From assembly GCA_033675265.1 (NCBI GenBank), contig JAUJYZ010000455.1, forward strand, positions 111,666 through 175,665: 64,000 bases of DNA, read 5' to 3'. Position numbers and translations under genes: made by a program. Positions 43,153-53,798 of this stretch are shown here, piece after piece. The notes beneath the pieces are model-generated. The model saw only the letters and a program-made list of their open reading frames with translations. It had not been told where the DNA came from and did no database searches. Position 1 is the stretch's first letter. The number at the start of each line of letters is the position of its first letter. Origin of the DNA: Actinostola sp. cb2023. Taxonomy: Eukaryota; Cnidaria; Anthozoa; Actiniaria; Actinostolidae.

Positions 43153-44511
43153 TTTAAAAAAGAGCCATTGTCAGTAAATTTCGAGAATCGCGCGACAGTT
43201 GTAAAAAATCAAATACAATTTTATTTCACCAATGTGACCCCTTGGGTGAACTATGAAAATCATAGTAAAAAGTTCCAGCACTTTTTATTTTTTTCAAAAT
43301 TTAGGAAAGTTCAAATTACCGGCTGACGCGCTCTGAGGCCCATGTGAAAAGTCGAAATTTTGTGCAAGTTCAGCAAGCTCTTGCTCCAAAATGGAAACTC
43401 GTATCGCATTACAAATTTAGAATCACGATATCTAATGTTTCCACTGTATAAAATACTAAAAATAATTTTTAAATGATATATTTTAACCTCGGTAATGTGC
43501 CGTTGTTGTCACTACCTGGGAGTACTCAAGAAAACTCCTAAATTTTGGCCGTTTCTAGAGCCCTATATTGATGTGGGGTATATATTGTTTAGGGCCAAAA
43601 AATAGTCCGAAGCCAAGTTTAAACCATCTAGTTTGTACTCTTAAAATCCCTGAGTTGGCCCGCAAATTCCCTGCTCTGTAGAATGAAATCTATCTAGGCA
43701 ATTTTGGCCAATATTGCGCCCTTCACGCAACAGTGATTTTGTCTTAAAGTTTTCGGTTCATAGCTGGCTCTGATTTTAGAAGCAGCCTCGAAAACAACAA
43801 ACAATTTTAGTGTTTCTTTTTTGTAAGAGCTTAAAATTGAGCTAGTTTAAACTCAGTTAGAGATATGTTCTTGTTGTTGCTGTATTGTACAGTACTGATT
43901 AGACGAGGTAAATGTAAACAAACTGAATAAATTAAAGTAACCGTCACGCAATAATCAGTCGATAGAAATGTTAAAGCTTATCACTTTTTAGTGTTGAAAG
44001 TATTAACTAAGTAAGTCGTATTTGGTATAGGAATGGACGACATTATCAATTCATTTGCCAAATATTAGTATGGTAGTAATAAAATGAAGGCTCGAGCCCA
44101 TCTAAAATCGCGCGATTCAAGTTTGATTCAAGATTCACGATTCAATTGAACCCTGTGTTGAAAGTTCAACATGCATAGTGGTTTGTATTATCCTTTTTCA
44201 GGAAAAAGTAATAAAGGTTTGTCTTCGAATGTTATTACTCGAGCAATTCCGGAGGATGCCCGAGTTATAGAATATAAGTATTTGTTCATATCGAGTTTCA
44301 GGCCGAAATCCGAATTATTTGTTTGTATCGAGTTTCAAGATTGCTCAGTCGAATGAAAGAAATACCCTCATCTCCCATACAAACACGCTGATTGTTATTT
44401 TTAGCAACTGAGTTGATAGAGAAGCAGTTGTGCTTAATAAACAGAAGAGAAATGAAGAAGCATGATTAACTGAAAATAGTGTTATTGAAGCCTTTGTAAG
44501 CTTAAATATAT
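43153..44511. other. AT-rich region with diverged relative of the long inverted-repeat arm
   Basis: About 43255-43320 resembles 36945-37010 (AAAAGTTCCAGC followed by AAAGTTCAAA), so the arm family is dispersed. Nothing else is recognised. A frame at 44171-44356 has no domain. Confidence 0.45.
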
Positions 44512-46060
44512 TTAACAAAAACAAACGCGCCTTGAATTATATACAACGAACAAACGAAGGGCGTTATCAGAACCATCTGACCTATGCAACCTCAAGACGT
44601 ACCAAGTACGTACTAATTCGAGATCTTTATCTATGCTCACCGACAAATAGTCTCCCTGGTCACGCAACTGTTTTGGAATGTATTCTGTGGGATCCCTGAT
44701 AGAGCTGGAACCGAGAGATTGGTTCGTTCCAACCGGAATAGTTGACCTCGAAAGGTTGTCCACATATTTCGGTTGGAATTTCCAGAAAATTAACCATGCC
44801 ATTTAATTCCCAATTCACCTAAGAAAAGCTCAACCTACAACAAGCACTTGAAAAATAAGTCTATCAAAATTAGTGCAACAAGGAAAAACACTAACAAGAT
44901 TTCATTCAGATACTGAATAGTACACGACAACAAAAAGTGCAAAAGTCCATATACTACTAGTCTTCCACTTTCATATGATGAAGAATTGGACAACAACATA
45001 CACACTTGCCAAGTAGCACTATATGCAAATATTTATGGTTATCTTGACATAAAAGTAAAAATATTCAGAAAAGATGAAAACAAGCAAGTGGTTATCAAGG
45101 ATGATGCGCTATATAAGAACATCCATTATTACTATATTATCATTATACAGTCAATGTCATTAGCGTTGTCCAGCAGAAAGAGATTAGTCTCATTCTACAT
45201 TTGTTTTGCGAGCGTGGAATTGTAAACTCAAAAGCAGAAATCACCTCTGCCTGTGAAAACGGGCATTGTTAAAATCATGTTCTCACACCGAGATGATGTT
45301 TGCTTTTGGAATTAAACGTCCATGCGTGCAAAACGATTATAGAATGAGACACTTGACATTTATTGTAGTGATAAGTCAAGCACGACAAGTAGAGAATGGG
45401 AGTCTCTCTCTAATGGAGGCTCAATTAATTGATGAACATGATTTTATTAAAATTGTACTTTTGGAAGATTATACAAATCAAGTAGAAGTAGATAAAAGTT
45501 ATACATTTCATAATGTAAAAATAAAAAAAAGTGTAATTAGCATGTTAAGTGTTTTGGAAATTAAAACATTACAGTAATTATGTGCATTCTAGATCTGATA
45601 TTGTCAATGACTCAATTCACTGATATTTTCATTTATGTTTTATGGAAAGGTATTCGGCAGCATTTATTCCTTCTATTTGTACATTTCATTCACAGTGGTA
45701 TGCAGTGTTTCCTTCCTTTTTGTTTATTTTTGCAATTTCATAAGGCGTGATATTCTCGATGTCAATGCTGGGTATTCCTTTTATATAGTTTATACCAATG
45801 CTGAAACTTATCATCATTTATAACGCATAATATTCCTTTTAGTAATTTTTCAGTCACATCCTTATTGTCTGCACTTAGTCTCAAATCCAATTTTAATTCA
45901 TTCATACATTCATAGGCCTGATTAGATACATGTGAAAAAAGGATCACAAAAGACGCAAAAGACGAAGAAATACGCAATACAGCAACGTTGGTTGTTTAAT
46001 CAGAGGCCCTTTCGACCTTACGGTCCTCGTTAATGATATGAGAGGCAGCGCTACACAATA
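44512..46060. other. Region with unassigned open frames
   Basis: A 96-codon minus-strand frame (44512-44802) and a 103-codon plus-strand frame (45266-45577) are open but unassigned. The latter includes VEVDKSYTFHNVKIKKS, which is weakly reminiscent of OB-fold nucleic-acid-binding proteins. I would not claim a gene. Confidence 0.3.
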
Positions 46061-46065
46061 ATAAC

Positions 46066-46196
46066 AATTTGATGGTTTGAATTCGGTCAAATTCGGTCAA
46101 ATTTGATGGTTTGAATTCGGTCAAATTTGATGGATTGAATTCGGTCAAATGTGGTTTGAATTCGGTCAAATTCGGTCAAATTTGATGGATTGAACT
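46066..46196. repeat. Tandem repeat of ~23-30-bp units
   Basis: About five units built from TTTGAATTCGGTCAAA and TTTGATGGATTGAA alternate with partial duplications (TCGGTCAAATTCGGTCAAAT). It is a short minisatellite. Confidence 0.9.
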
Positions 46197-47888
46197 CCAT
46201 GAAATTATATCAAACTAGACCCTGTTAGCAAGGCTCACTCGTGCCCTGGTGCCGGATTGAACCAGTACATGCTAAGGACCAGAGTAGAATTGGGATCCCT
46301 GTGGAAGTGTGGGGGCTTTCTCAGTATATGACCGTCCTGAATATCTGAAAATTTGAATAACAATAGTTCATATTGTTGAATGCCTCGTTCTACAAAGAGT
46401 TATTGATTTGAATAACAAAGGTTTTTCAGGATAGTGATATACTGAGAAAGAGCCGAAATCAAGTTTGTATACGAGTTTGATTTTTGCTTGAAAGCTTCCC
46501 TTTTCTACCTGGAACCAGCACATGTCGCAGTTATCTTTCGTGATCAATGCGGTATGTTTTATATTTCGCTCTTAGAGTGAAAATATTTGAACATTTTAAA
46601 AGTAAAATCAAGAGACCATTATCTTGGCATATAAAAATGTATTCAACGAGTAAAGTTCAATGATTGATAGTTGTTGTTGGTCGATTTTTCATTTAGACTT
46701 CGAAATATAAAATACCATAAATATAAGCTTGTGGTTTCCTTTCTAGTAAAACACATAGACGTCCAGCTATTCGTGTGCTTATCTTCTTTTCACTGAATGT
46801 TTGTGTGTGTCAGTTGTATAATTGGGCTTCCTGTGGTTACAGGTAGCCCATACGTAGAAATCAGTGGATCGTGACGTCTTTGGATTTTCGTTCCATTGGA
46901 TCAGGAATGAGCTCTGATAAAGCCTTCAAAGGGTATGAGATTCTCAAAAATGTCTTCACAACAGTAGTCTGAAAATTAAAGAACAAATTGGTGTAGAAAT
47001 TTGAGCAAGAAATTGTGGTTTTGAGTGGTTTTGAGCGATTCGAAAATCTTGGTTCAACCGCCGGTCATTTTATAGTATTGTGCAGTGAGTTTGTTTATTG
47101 TTTCTCAAAAGCATTATTTGTCTATATCGTTCCCTAAAAAAAACACTAGAAATAAAGAATAATAGTTGTTGAAGTCCCCTGTGTAGTTTTCTTGAGGTTT
47201 TGAGTTTTATTTATTCGATGATGGGTCAGTTGTCTTGTGAATTTTGATGTGTTGACGAGCGCTGAACCGCGACCGATGAAGGGGATGCCTGGGCTCTGAC
47301 TTGTTGCTTTATACCTCGTCTTTTTATCCTTCATTGGGCCAACACATTTAATTTCGCCACTTTTTAACATTGCGCTTGTGCGAGACAATTCAGTAGTACA
47401 AAATTCCCTTCCTTTCGACACACCAGCCTACACACCAGCTTTGACGTGACAATATCATGTGCGTAGTATTTGGATTTGTCCTACATCGATTACGAGAGAG
47501 ATAAATTTTTGTATATAAATGGTTCAATACATTTACATGTGATGGAGATACTAGGCCCCGGTACTAGGCGTTGCAAACCTTCTCCCCTTGCCCTCCCCAT
47601 TCGCTGATCCCCAACCCTCTCCTATTTATATTTGGGTCTCGATAGCATGTGACCGGATATTGCATTTTCTGACATTTTCTGACATTTCTGACATTTTCTG
47701 ACATTGAAAAAAAAAAATACGCGTTGGGTTTTATAACTCGTGCGGCCTATGGCCTGGGCACGAGTAATAATAGGAAAAGTCATATCATAACACGAACAGT
47801 ATTGGCGGAAATAACGCTCCATACAAAGCATCACCTATTTTTAGTCCTTTACCAGTAGACACATGCACCTATGAGGTGCCTATTCGTT
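46197..47888. other. Region without recognisable gene
   Basis: There are only motif-free short frames (for example 47146-47421, minus) and an 11-12-bp tandem repeat of ATTTTCTGACA (47663-47705). Confidence 0.5.
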
Positions 47889-48012
47889 ATAATGGCACAC
47901 ACAGATAAGAGGGATATGAAGGATTTTATAGTTCCATGAAATCCATCATATCCTCGTTATCTGAGAAAGTTTTTATATAAGAACTTACAGTTATAGCAAC
48001 AGGTAATATATT
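47889..48012. repeat. Direct repeat flanking a Penelope-like fragment, copy 1
   Basis: This ~124-bp sequence (ACACAGATAAGAGGGATATG... to ...GCAACAGGTAATATATT) recurs at 48566-48709. It contains the near-palindrome GATTTTATAGTTCCATGAAATC. The fragment of a Penelope-like element lies exactly between the two copies. Confidence 0.85.
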
Positions 48013-48017
48013 AAATC

Positions 48018-48270
48018 CAATAGAAAGAAAGAGCACGAAGCAAGTGTGCGACTTTGCAAGCCAGAAAAATCGGCTTTAGCAGAGCATGCAATCAAGAAAG
48101 GACATTCTATCGCCTGGAACAGCACCAAAGTATTAGTAGAGGAGTCAAGATGGCACCAAAGGAAGTGGCATGAGTCATTATTAATAGCTAAGAACACTAA
48201 TTCGATCACCAATAGAGATAGCGGTAGAATTCTTCCAAACAATTATATTCCATTGATTAACAAATGTTAA
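48018..48270 (+). pseudogene. Penelope-like retroelement, C-terminal fragment 2
   Basis: The frame encodes EKSALAEHAIKKGHSIAWNS, then EESRWHQRKWHESLLI and NRDSGRILPNNYIPLI, and a stop. This is the conserved C-terminal end following the GIY-YIG endonuclease in Penelope-like elements. Reverse transcriptase and the GIY-YIG catalytic part are missing, so this is a 5'-truncated insertion, the usual fate of such elements. The element continues to ~48540 through a hammerhead-like motif. Confidence 0.75.
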
Positions 48271-48478
48271 AGTTAGCTTGTAATTTGTGTTTTATCATGT
48301 AACTCATTGTAGTATTATTTATCTTTTCTTATTTATTTTATTTACTTATCTGTAATTGTTTACATTCTATTTGTCTGTGCATATGATTAGCACGCGCTAC
48401 TTATGCGCGCGCATGTATTTGTACACGCGTTTTTTGTTTGTAACAGATGATTGTAACTGAAGATTGACTATTCTAACC

Positions 48479-48509
48479 CTGATGATGGGCTATTAGCCCG
48501 AAAGCTTGG
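48479..48509 (+). ncRNA. Hammerhead-ribozyme-like motif 3' of second Penelope tail
   Basis: The core CTGATGA (48479-48485) is followed by one spacer base, a perfect 5-bp helix GGGCT-ATT-AGCCC, and GAAA (48500-48503). It has the same architecture, including the extra spacer nucleotide, as the motif at 20792, and the same position ~200 bp after a Penelope C-terminus. Helices I and III are not obvious. Confidence 0.45.
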
Positions 48510-48565
48510 TTTATCAATAAATTTATTAAATATTAATTTATTCTCTAACGAAAGTTGATTATTTT

Positions 48566-48709
48566 ATAATGGGACACACAGATAAGAGGTATATGAAGGA
48601 TTTTATAGTTCCATGAAATCCATGAAATCCATCATATCCTCATTATCTGATATGATCAGAGAAAGTTTTTATAGAAGAAATTACAGTTATAGCAACAGGT
48701 AATCTATTG
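48566..48709. repeat. Direct repeat flanking a Penelope-like fragment, copy 2
   Basis: This copy matches 47889-48012 with a few insertions (a duplicated ATGAAATCC and an extra ATATGATC). It may represent a large target duplication, or the internal repeat into which the element inserted. Confidence 0.85.
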
Positions 48710-49302
48710 ATACAGCTGTATGCCCAGAGATATAGTATTACTCCTATATTAGAGAGAAGCATAGACAAGAAGTTATGCAAAAAGTATGTCAATTAGAACG
48801 ACAACGTACTAAGTTGCTAAACAGATAATCTATTATTATCTTACGATAATCAACATTTAAAAGCGGCTGAAAGTGCGCAATGTAAGCATCTAGAACTTGG
48901 ATACAAAGAATCGAGCCGTGGTCTTGAACTGTTTCTGATCAATAAAGCCTCCATTGCTCTTGGCCGTTTCGACTGTTAATTAAGGGTTAAAGACTAACGT
49001 GGCTGTAGAATGAACGAGAATTCAAATACTGCACGAGACGATAGCTGAGAAAAAGGAAGATTTGCCTAGCTTGCAGAAGTAGCATAGATGTGGAAGCAAA
49101 AATATCAAAACAAAACACGTCAGATGAAGGCGAAGGCGAAGGTACAGGTGACAACTACGAGGCGAGCATTACACATGTTTATAGTGGTAGTATACTAGTA
49201 TTTTGCATTTACGGAATCCCAACGCACTATTTACGGTATTCCTAAAGAGTATGCCTTACCTTTTTATGAAAATTCGCCCTGATAAAAATCGAAAACTAAC
49301 TT
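48710..49302. other. Region without recognisable gene
   Basis: I see no gene or structured repeat. A CGAAGGCGAAGG stretch near 49128 is a short direct repeat only. Confidence 0.5.
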
Positions 49303-50480
49303 TTGACAGATTTTGGCCCATTGCAAGGCACCACCATAAATACTGCTGGAATTGAGAAGATCTTAAGGAAATATCAGTCATTCCTTAAAAATAAGTTATT
49401 GAAAGTCGTGGAACGTCATTCCTACAGCATAGATTTGTGCATGGCATACAGTTTTATGCCATGGAGTATGCAGGCAAGATCATGGCAGCAACTGCATTGA
49501 TATGAATGCACTTTATGAAGTATTTCAGTCACTATCTTTGGCTTTACATCATTGTACTAATTCTACAAGGGAAAAGCTGGTATTGAAGCTTAATGAAATA
49601 GTGAACACTCATCGGTCATCTGCTATGCACGAAACATCAAGAAGACTACTACCAATATGTGCTCAAAAAGAGTTGTGTAGTTGTAGTAGACTATAACATG
49701 AAGCTGGAATTGGGTAAGAAGATCAGGGAGAACCAGCGGGATTGGTATGGTAAAAGAGGAATCTCATTGCATGGCTGTTATATAATTTCCCAACTGAGTG
49801 AAACTGAGCGTTCTGCTGAGGTCATTGATCTATGAAGTGAGGATTGCAAGCAAGATGCTTGGTTCTCACAGAGTACGTTAGATGTTTGTTTCACCTAAAT
49901 GGAAGTCGAATTGCCAGGGTTCAGAGTGTACTTGCTGTCAGGTAAGTCATGCATTTAGTTTTGTGAATACAGCTGCCTTGCATTAGTTGCAAAAAAAGAC
50001 CCAGAAGCACAACATTTCATAATAGTTTTATAGGTTACTTATGGATTTCCTTAGAATACTGATTACAATGTAAGGCAGTAGTGTTCAGATTCTCATAGTG
50101 AGTGTTTATGTAATTAGTAAATATATTTTAAAGTGCGCATGAAACGAACAAAAAAATACAGACCCTGTTTTCATTTGCTACTACGATAGTTTAGTATTTG
50201 CTTGTTTACATGGCGTTATAAAAAGTGCATTGAGCTTCAGGAACATATTTTTATTTCGCGTTCGAAAGAGAGGCAATAATTAGAGGGAATCTGATCCATG
50301 ATGACATTTTTGATACTGCTGCAGTCAATGTTGCTGTGGATGAAGCTATATAGATAGCTAGTGAGGAGTGCTTTCTGGACATACTAGAACGTCAGTATGA
50401 CATATTTGGTGCACATGTTTCTCAGCAACTGTGTGATGTTTTCAAAGATCTTGCTACAGTGGGGAGGCCTATATTGTGAT
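49303..50480 (+). pseudogene. Second C2H2/DDE-like transposon protein, heavily decayed
   Basis: Several frames separated by stops and shifts read in the order expected of the family at 32156-35257. A cysteine-free remnant of the linker (ALYEVFQSLSLALHHCTN, 49505-49690) is followed by ENQRDWYGKRGISLHGCYI (about 49727-49785). This corresponds to TNWFGKRGIPWHV in the better copy. Later fragments (DILERQYDIFGAHVSQQL near 50380) are less certain. It is a distant subfamily and clearly inactive. Confidence 0.45.
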
Positions 50481-50828
50481 AGTTGCAATTAACATGTCAG
50501 TACAATTGATTACATTGACAGACGGTTCTAGCATAATTGTTGATTCACATCAACACAATAGTAAAGGTGCTGTGATATCATATGCAAGACCTGGCCATGA
50601 TCATGAACTAACAATGTAGTATTTGAGAATGTGTCAATCTGCATGGAACTCTAATGTTTGCTCAATATCATAAGCACTATTTCATAATTGTAACTTTTTG
50701 CTACTGCTCAGTTCACACCAGGTTAAAACATGATTTAAAGTGGTTAGGTCCTGAAAGTGGTTATCGTCAGTGTCAGATCCAACCAAGGACAGTACCAGAC
50801 CAGCAACCCTAAAAAAAACAGCTCTTTT

Positions 50829-50965
50829 CAGAGCCACCGACATGAATAAAAGTAATGCCAAATGCTGCAATATGTCCATGTAATGCCATGAAATATGTAC
50901 ACACTACACACCAACAGAATATAATATAATATATATTCAGGCTTGAAAGTGGGGGCAACAATGTA
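50829..50965. repeat. 137-bp direct repeat, copy 1
   Basis: The sequence from CAGAGCCACCGACATGAATA to GGGGGCAACAATGTA is repeated almost exactly at 51226-51362. The copies flank a 260-bp C2H2 coding segment. Confidence 0.9.
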
Positions 50966-51225
50966 CAATCACAGGCAGCCCAACCATTGCTTTTGAGGCT
51001 GCTAAATAATTCCAAAAAATTTTTGTTTGGAAAAAAACCCAAAGAGTTATTATCTTGGAAAAGATTTGTCCATTTCTTCTTTGATGAACACAAAGGATTC
51101 TGTCCAACATGTTGCAAGACTCCTTTCAAAACTTCAAGCGCGTTAACTAGTCATTATTATAGAAATCACATTAAAAGAAAAGTCAAGGAGGAAAGTGATA
51201 CGGGTGCCTATGAGAGCAACAGCAA
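50966..51225 (+). pseudogene. C2H2 zinc-finger fragment between direct repeats
   Basis: An open stretch encodes FCPTCCKTPFKTSSALTSHY followed by YRNH, a classical C2H2 finger (C-x2-C-x12-H-x4-H), preceded by LFGKKPKELLSWKRFVHFFF. The finger may be the C-terminal finger of the decayed transposon protein upstream. It is bracketed by 137-bp direct repeats, which suggests a small insertion or a duplication event. Confidence 0.5.
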
Positions 51226-51362
51226 CAGAGCCACCGACATGAATAAAAGTAATGCCAAATGCTGCAATATGTCCATGTAATGCCATGAAATATGTACACA
51301 CTACACACCAACAGAATATAATATAATATATATTCAGGCTTGAAAGTGGGGGCAACAATGTA
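51226..51362. repeat. 137-bp direct repeat, copy 2
   Basis: This is the near-identical partner of 50829-50965. The sequence continues into an open frame (51363-51575) without a recognisable domain. Confidence 0.9.
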
Positions 51363-51614
51363 TTGTGGCAACCTTTTTGGCTAAAGGTGGGGAGCCAAAG
51401 CGACACCCACCAGCTGAGCAAAGCCTTCACGGCAGATGGAAAAGTTGTTGAACTGAAAGGGCGAGGCTGCCGTGAGAGGATGGAGACATTACAAGACAAA
51501 CATAGAAAGGAAGATAAGAAGTCATTGAAAAGGTTAAGCTTTAAAGTGTATATCACACGAAATGTTTTCTTTTGAAAATCGATTACATATGAAGTGAATA
51601 GTGGGATGGTTCAG

Positions 51615-51903
51615 TATTTTGTGATTTGAGCTTCGCATTGGCGAGTTATAAAGGATTGAAATCGTGATATGCTAATTCGGTGACGTCAGAGTGGGTTTAA
51701 TTTATTATACAAAAGTGCCATTGTGCAAATTATTGACATTTTTTAATCTGGCAAAATGTTAATTTTGTTTTTCTATTTCAGAAAAGAGTGCTGCTTGGAA
51801 AAATATAAATAAGTTACGGCAAAACACACTGACGTCACCGAATTAGCATATCACGATTTCAATCCTTTATAACTCGCCAATGCGAAGCTCAAATCACAAA
51901 ATA
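51615..51903. mobile_element. MITE with ~80-bp inverted arms, 289 bp
   Basis: The left arm (TATTTTGTGATTTGAGCTTC... to ...CGGTGACGTCAG) is mirrored almost perfectly on the right (CTGACGTCACCG... to ...CAAATCACAAAATA). Each arm contains a CRE-type TGACGTCA palindrome. No coding sequence. Confidence 0.9.
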
Positions 51904-51949
51904 CAATAATTTTTCTTTTTGTTATTCTGTTGGAATGTAAGATCTGGAA

Positions 51950-52950
51950 CAGAAGAGGATCTGATTAATTGAACTTTCTAAACTCATTGAAGATATTATT
52001 ACCTATCGAAAAGGTGTGCAAGAATTGAAAGATAGAGGGAAAGAGACCAAAATGAAAAACGAAATGGAAGACAAGAAGAAAAGAGAAATTATGCGACAAG
52101 CTGCTTTAGTGGGAATGGAAACATATTCATTATGTTTGATTTTAGAAACATGACGTGAAAGTAAGGATTCCCTAGTTGGAATTTCAACTGATCAATCAGA
52201 AGAAGAAGATGATGATAACAATAATGATGATGATGATAGTACGCATGGTACAAATAGGCCCAAAAAAAGAGTTGAGGCATATGTGTTAACTAAATTATTT
52301 AGATGTAGGTAATATACATAGTACACCTAAATGAATTTTAAAAAAGGTTGTTGAGGACAGGCGATAGATAGGTAGTTGCAAGACCGAACTTCATTATGGC
52401 AACAGCTTGAAACATTTCATATAATTCAATTTTAAAATTGTCCTGGCCTGTTTTTAGATTGAAATAGTTATGATATCATACAGCTTTTCATACAAGGAAG
52501 TGTTATTTTTAACTATACAACCTGTTACCATAATGAGGTTGGGTTTTGGAATGACGTATTGCCTATGAACTCATGTCCTCAACAACCTTTCTTGAAATAG
52601 GTGTACGCAATGCAATATACACTTTGTTTATCAGACGCTTAGCACAAGGTATATGTACATAGCTAGGATTTGGACATTCAAGCAGATCATTTCCTTAATC
52701 AACAAAACATTTTATTATGTTATCATACATTAAACTCCACTCATTGTTTCCAAAAGGTTATAGGAAAACTAAAAGGCGAGCAAGCAAGCTATCAGCAATA
52801 TAAATGCTTGATCGAAAATATGAGGTGAAAGCAGAACTGAAAAAGAAAGAAATTGAACAGAGGACATTAGAGTTGGAACTGCAGCAGAAGAAATACGAAG
52901 ATGATGATTTGTTAGTGTCTCGCTATCAGTTATTTGCCAAATACCTGATA
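51950..52950 (+). pseudogene. Acidic/coiled-coil protein fragment interrupted by a MITE
   Basis: Pieces read IEDIITYRKGVQELKDRGKE and MEDKKKREIMRQAALVGMET (about 51985-52130), then an acidic run SEEEDDDNNNDDDDS (about 52196-52245), a basic RPKKR, a MITE, and finally KAELKKKEIEQRTLELELQQ (about 52830-52890). This order resembles the C-terminal half of SANT/Myb-like helper proteins of Harbinger-type transposons, but the SANT domain is not visible. Stops and frame changes make it a pseudogene. The family assignment is tentative. Confidence 0.35.
52343..52590. mobile_element. MITE, ~248 bp
   Basis: The terminal repeats AAAGGTTGTTGAGGACA and TGTCCTCAACAACCTTT (17 bp, perfect) have further matching sequence inside (CATTATGG/CCATAATG). 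It splits the acidic/coiled-coil fragment. Confidence 0.8.
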
Positions 52951-53630
52951 GCTTACCACTGAAAAATCACGATATTAAGTGTCCAGCACAACTTCTGCAT
53001 CTCTCTCAACTCTTTCCCATCCGGTATTTTCCAAGGCTACACTATTGGAAATGTACAAATAAACTTTGCTGGCCCATCTCCCACATTGTGAAGCAATGAT
53101 TATTTACACATTAACTCCATTTTTGACAGTTTCTCCAAAGCTAGTAGATTCTACTTCGATTCTTTCAGTCTTGGAGATTAGAACAATTTACATTTTTTTT
53201 ATCTTTAGCCAATAGAAAGCAAGTTTCACTGTCAAACTGTCATAAATTGACCAATTAAAACGATTGAACATTAAATTGGCTTTTTATTGTTGTAATTGTT
53301 TTGATTTCGATTTCAGCCCGCGATTTCCCTCATCTTCAAAGCCCTGCCCGCTTGACTGAATTGTATAATATAGTCAAGTCAATCCACGCGCTCTGATTGG
53401 CTGTAAACTGTGCTATATCAGAGAACGGAGCATGGTTTGATGTCGACGCTATTTTTCGCTGTCTGTTTGGTTTGAACCAAAATTCAAAGTGTCAGTAGTG
53501 TCAGTAGCGCGCGCACTTCACTCGCTAAAATGTTATTCAAAAACACAACATAATCCTCAACTTTCTTGCTCTTTTTTGACCATTCTTGATCTTTTTTTAA
53601 TCAAAAATCCATAGTTTCTATATAATAAAG
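52951..53630. other. Region without recognisable gene
   Basis: AT-rich sequence with no repeat structure that I recognise. Confidence 0.5.
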
Positions 53631-53798
53631 CAAATAGAACAGCTTTTTCCATGCTCCGTTCAGTAATACAGCACACGGTGTGCCGAGAGCACTCAAGAAG
53701 TGCCTACAGCTGGTGCTCTCCATACACTTCTTTCCTGTACTCATTCTTCCTTCATGTTGTATTACTGAACGGAGCATGGGAAAAGCTGTTCTATTTGT
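53631..53798. mobile_element. MITE, 168 bp
   Basis: The arms CAAATAGAACAGCTTTTTCC... and its complement extend for ~41 bp (53631-53671 and 53758-53798), including TGCTCCGTTCAGTAATACA. An inner pair (GAGAGCAC.../GTGCTCTC) extends the hairpin. Confidence 0.85.

Noticed and set aside
45266..45577. OB-fold protein gene
   Set aside because: One short block is suggestive, but neighbouring exons, splice sites and a full fold could not be found.
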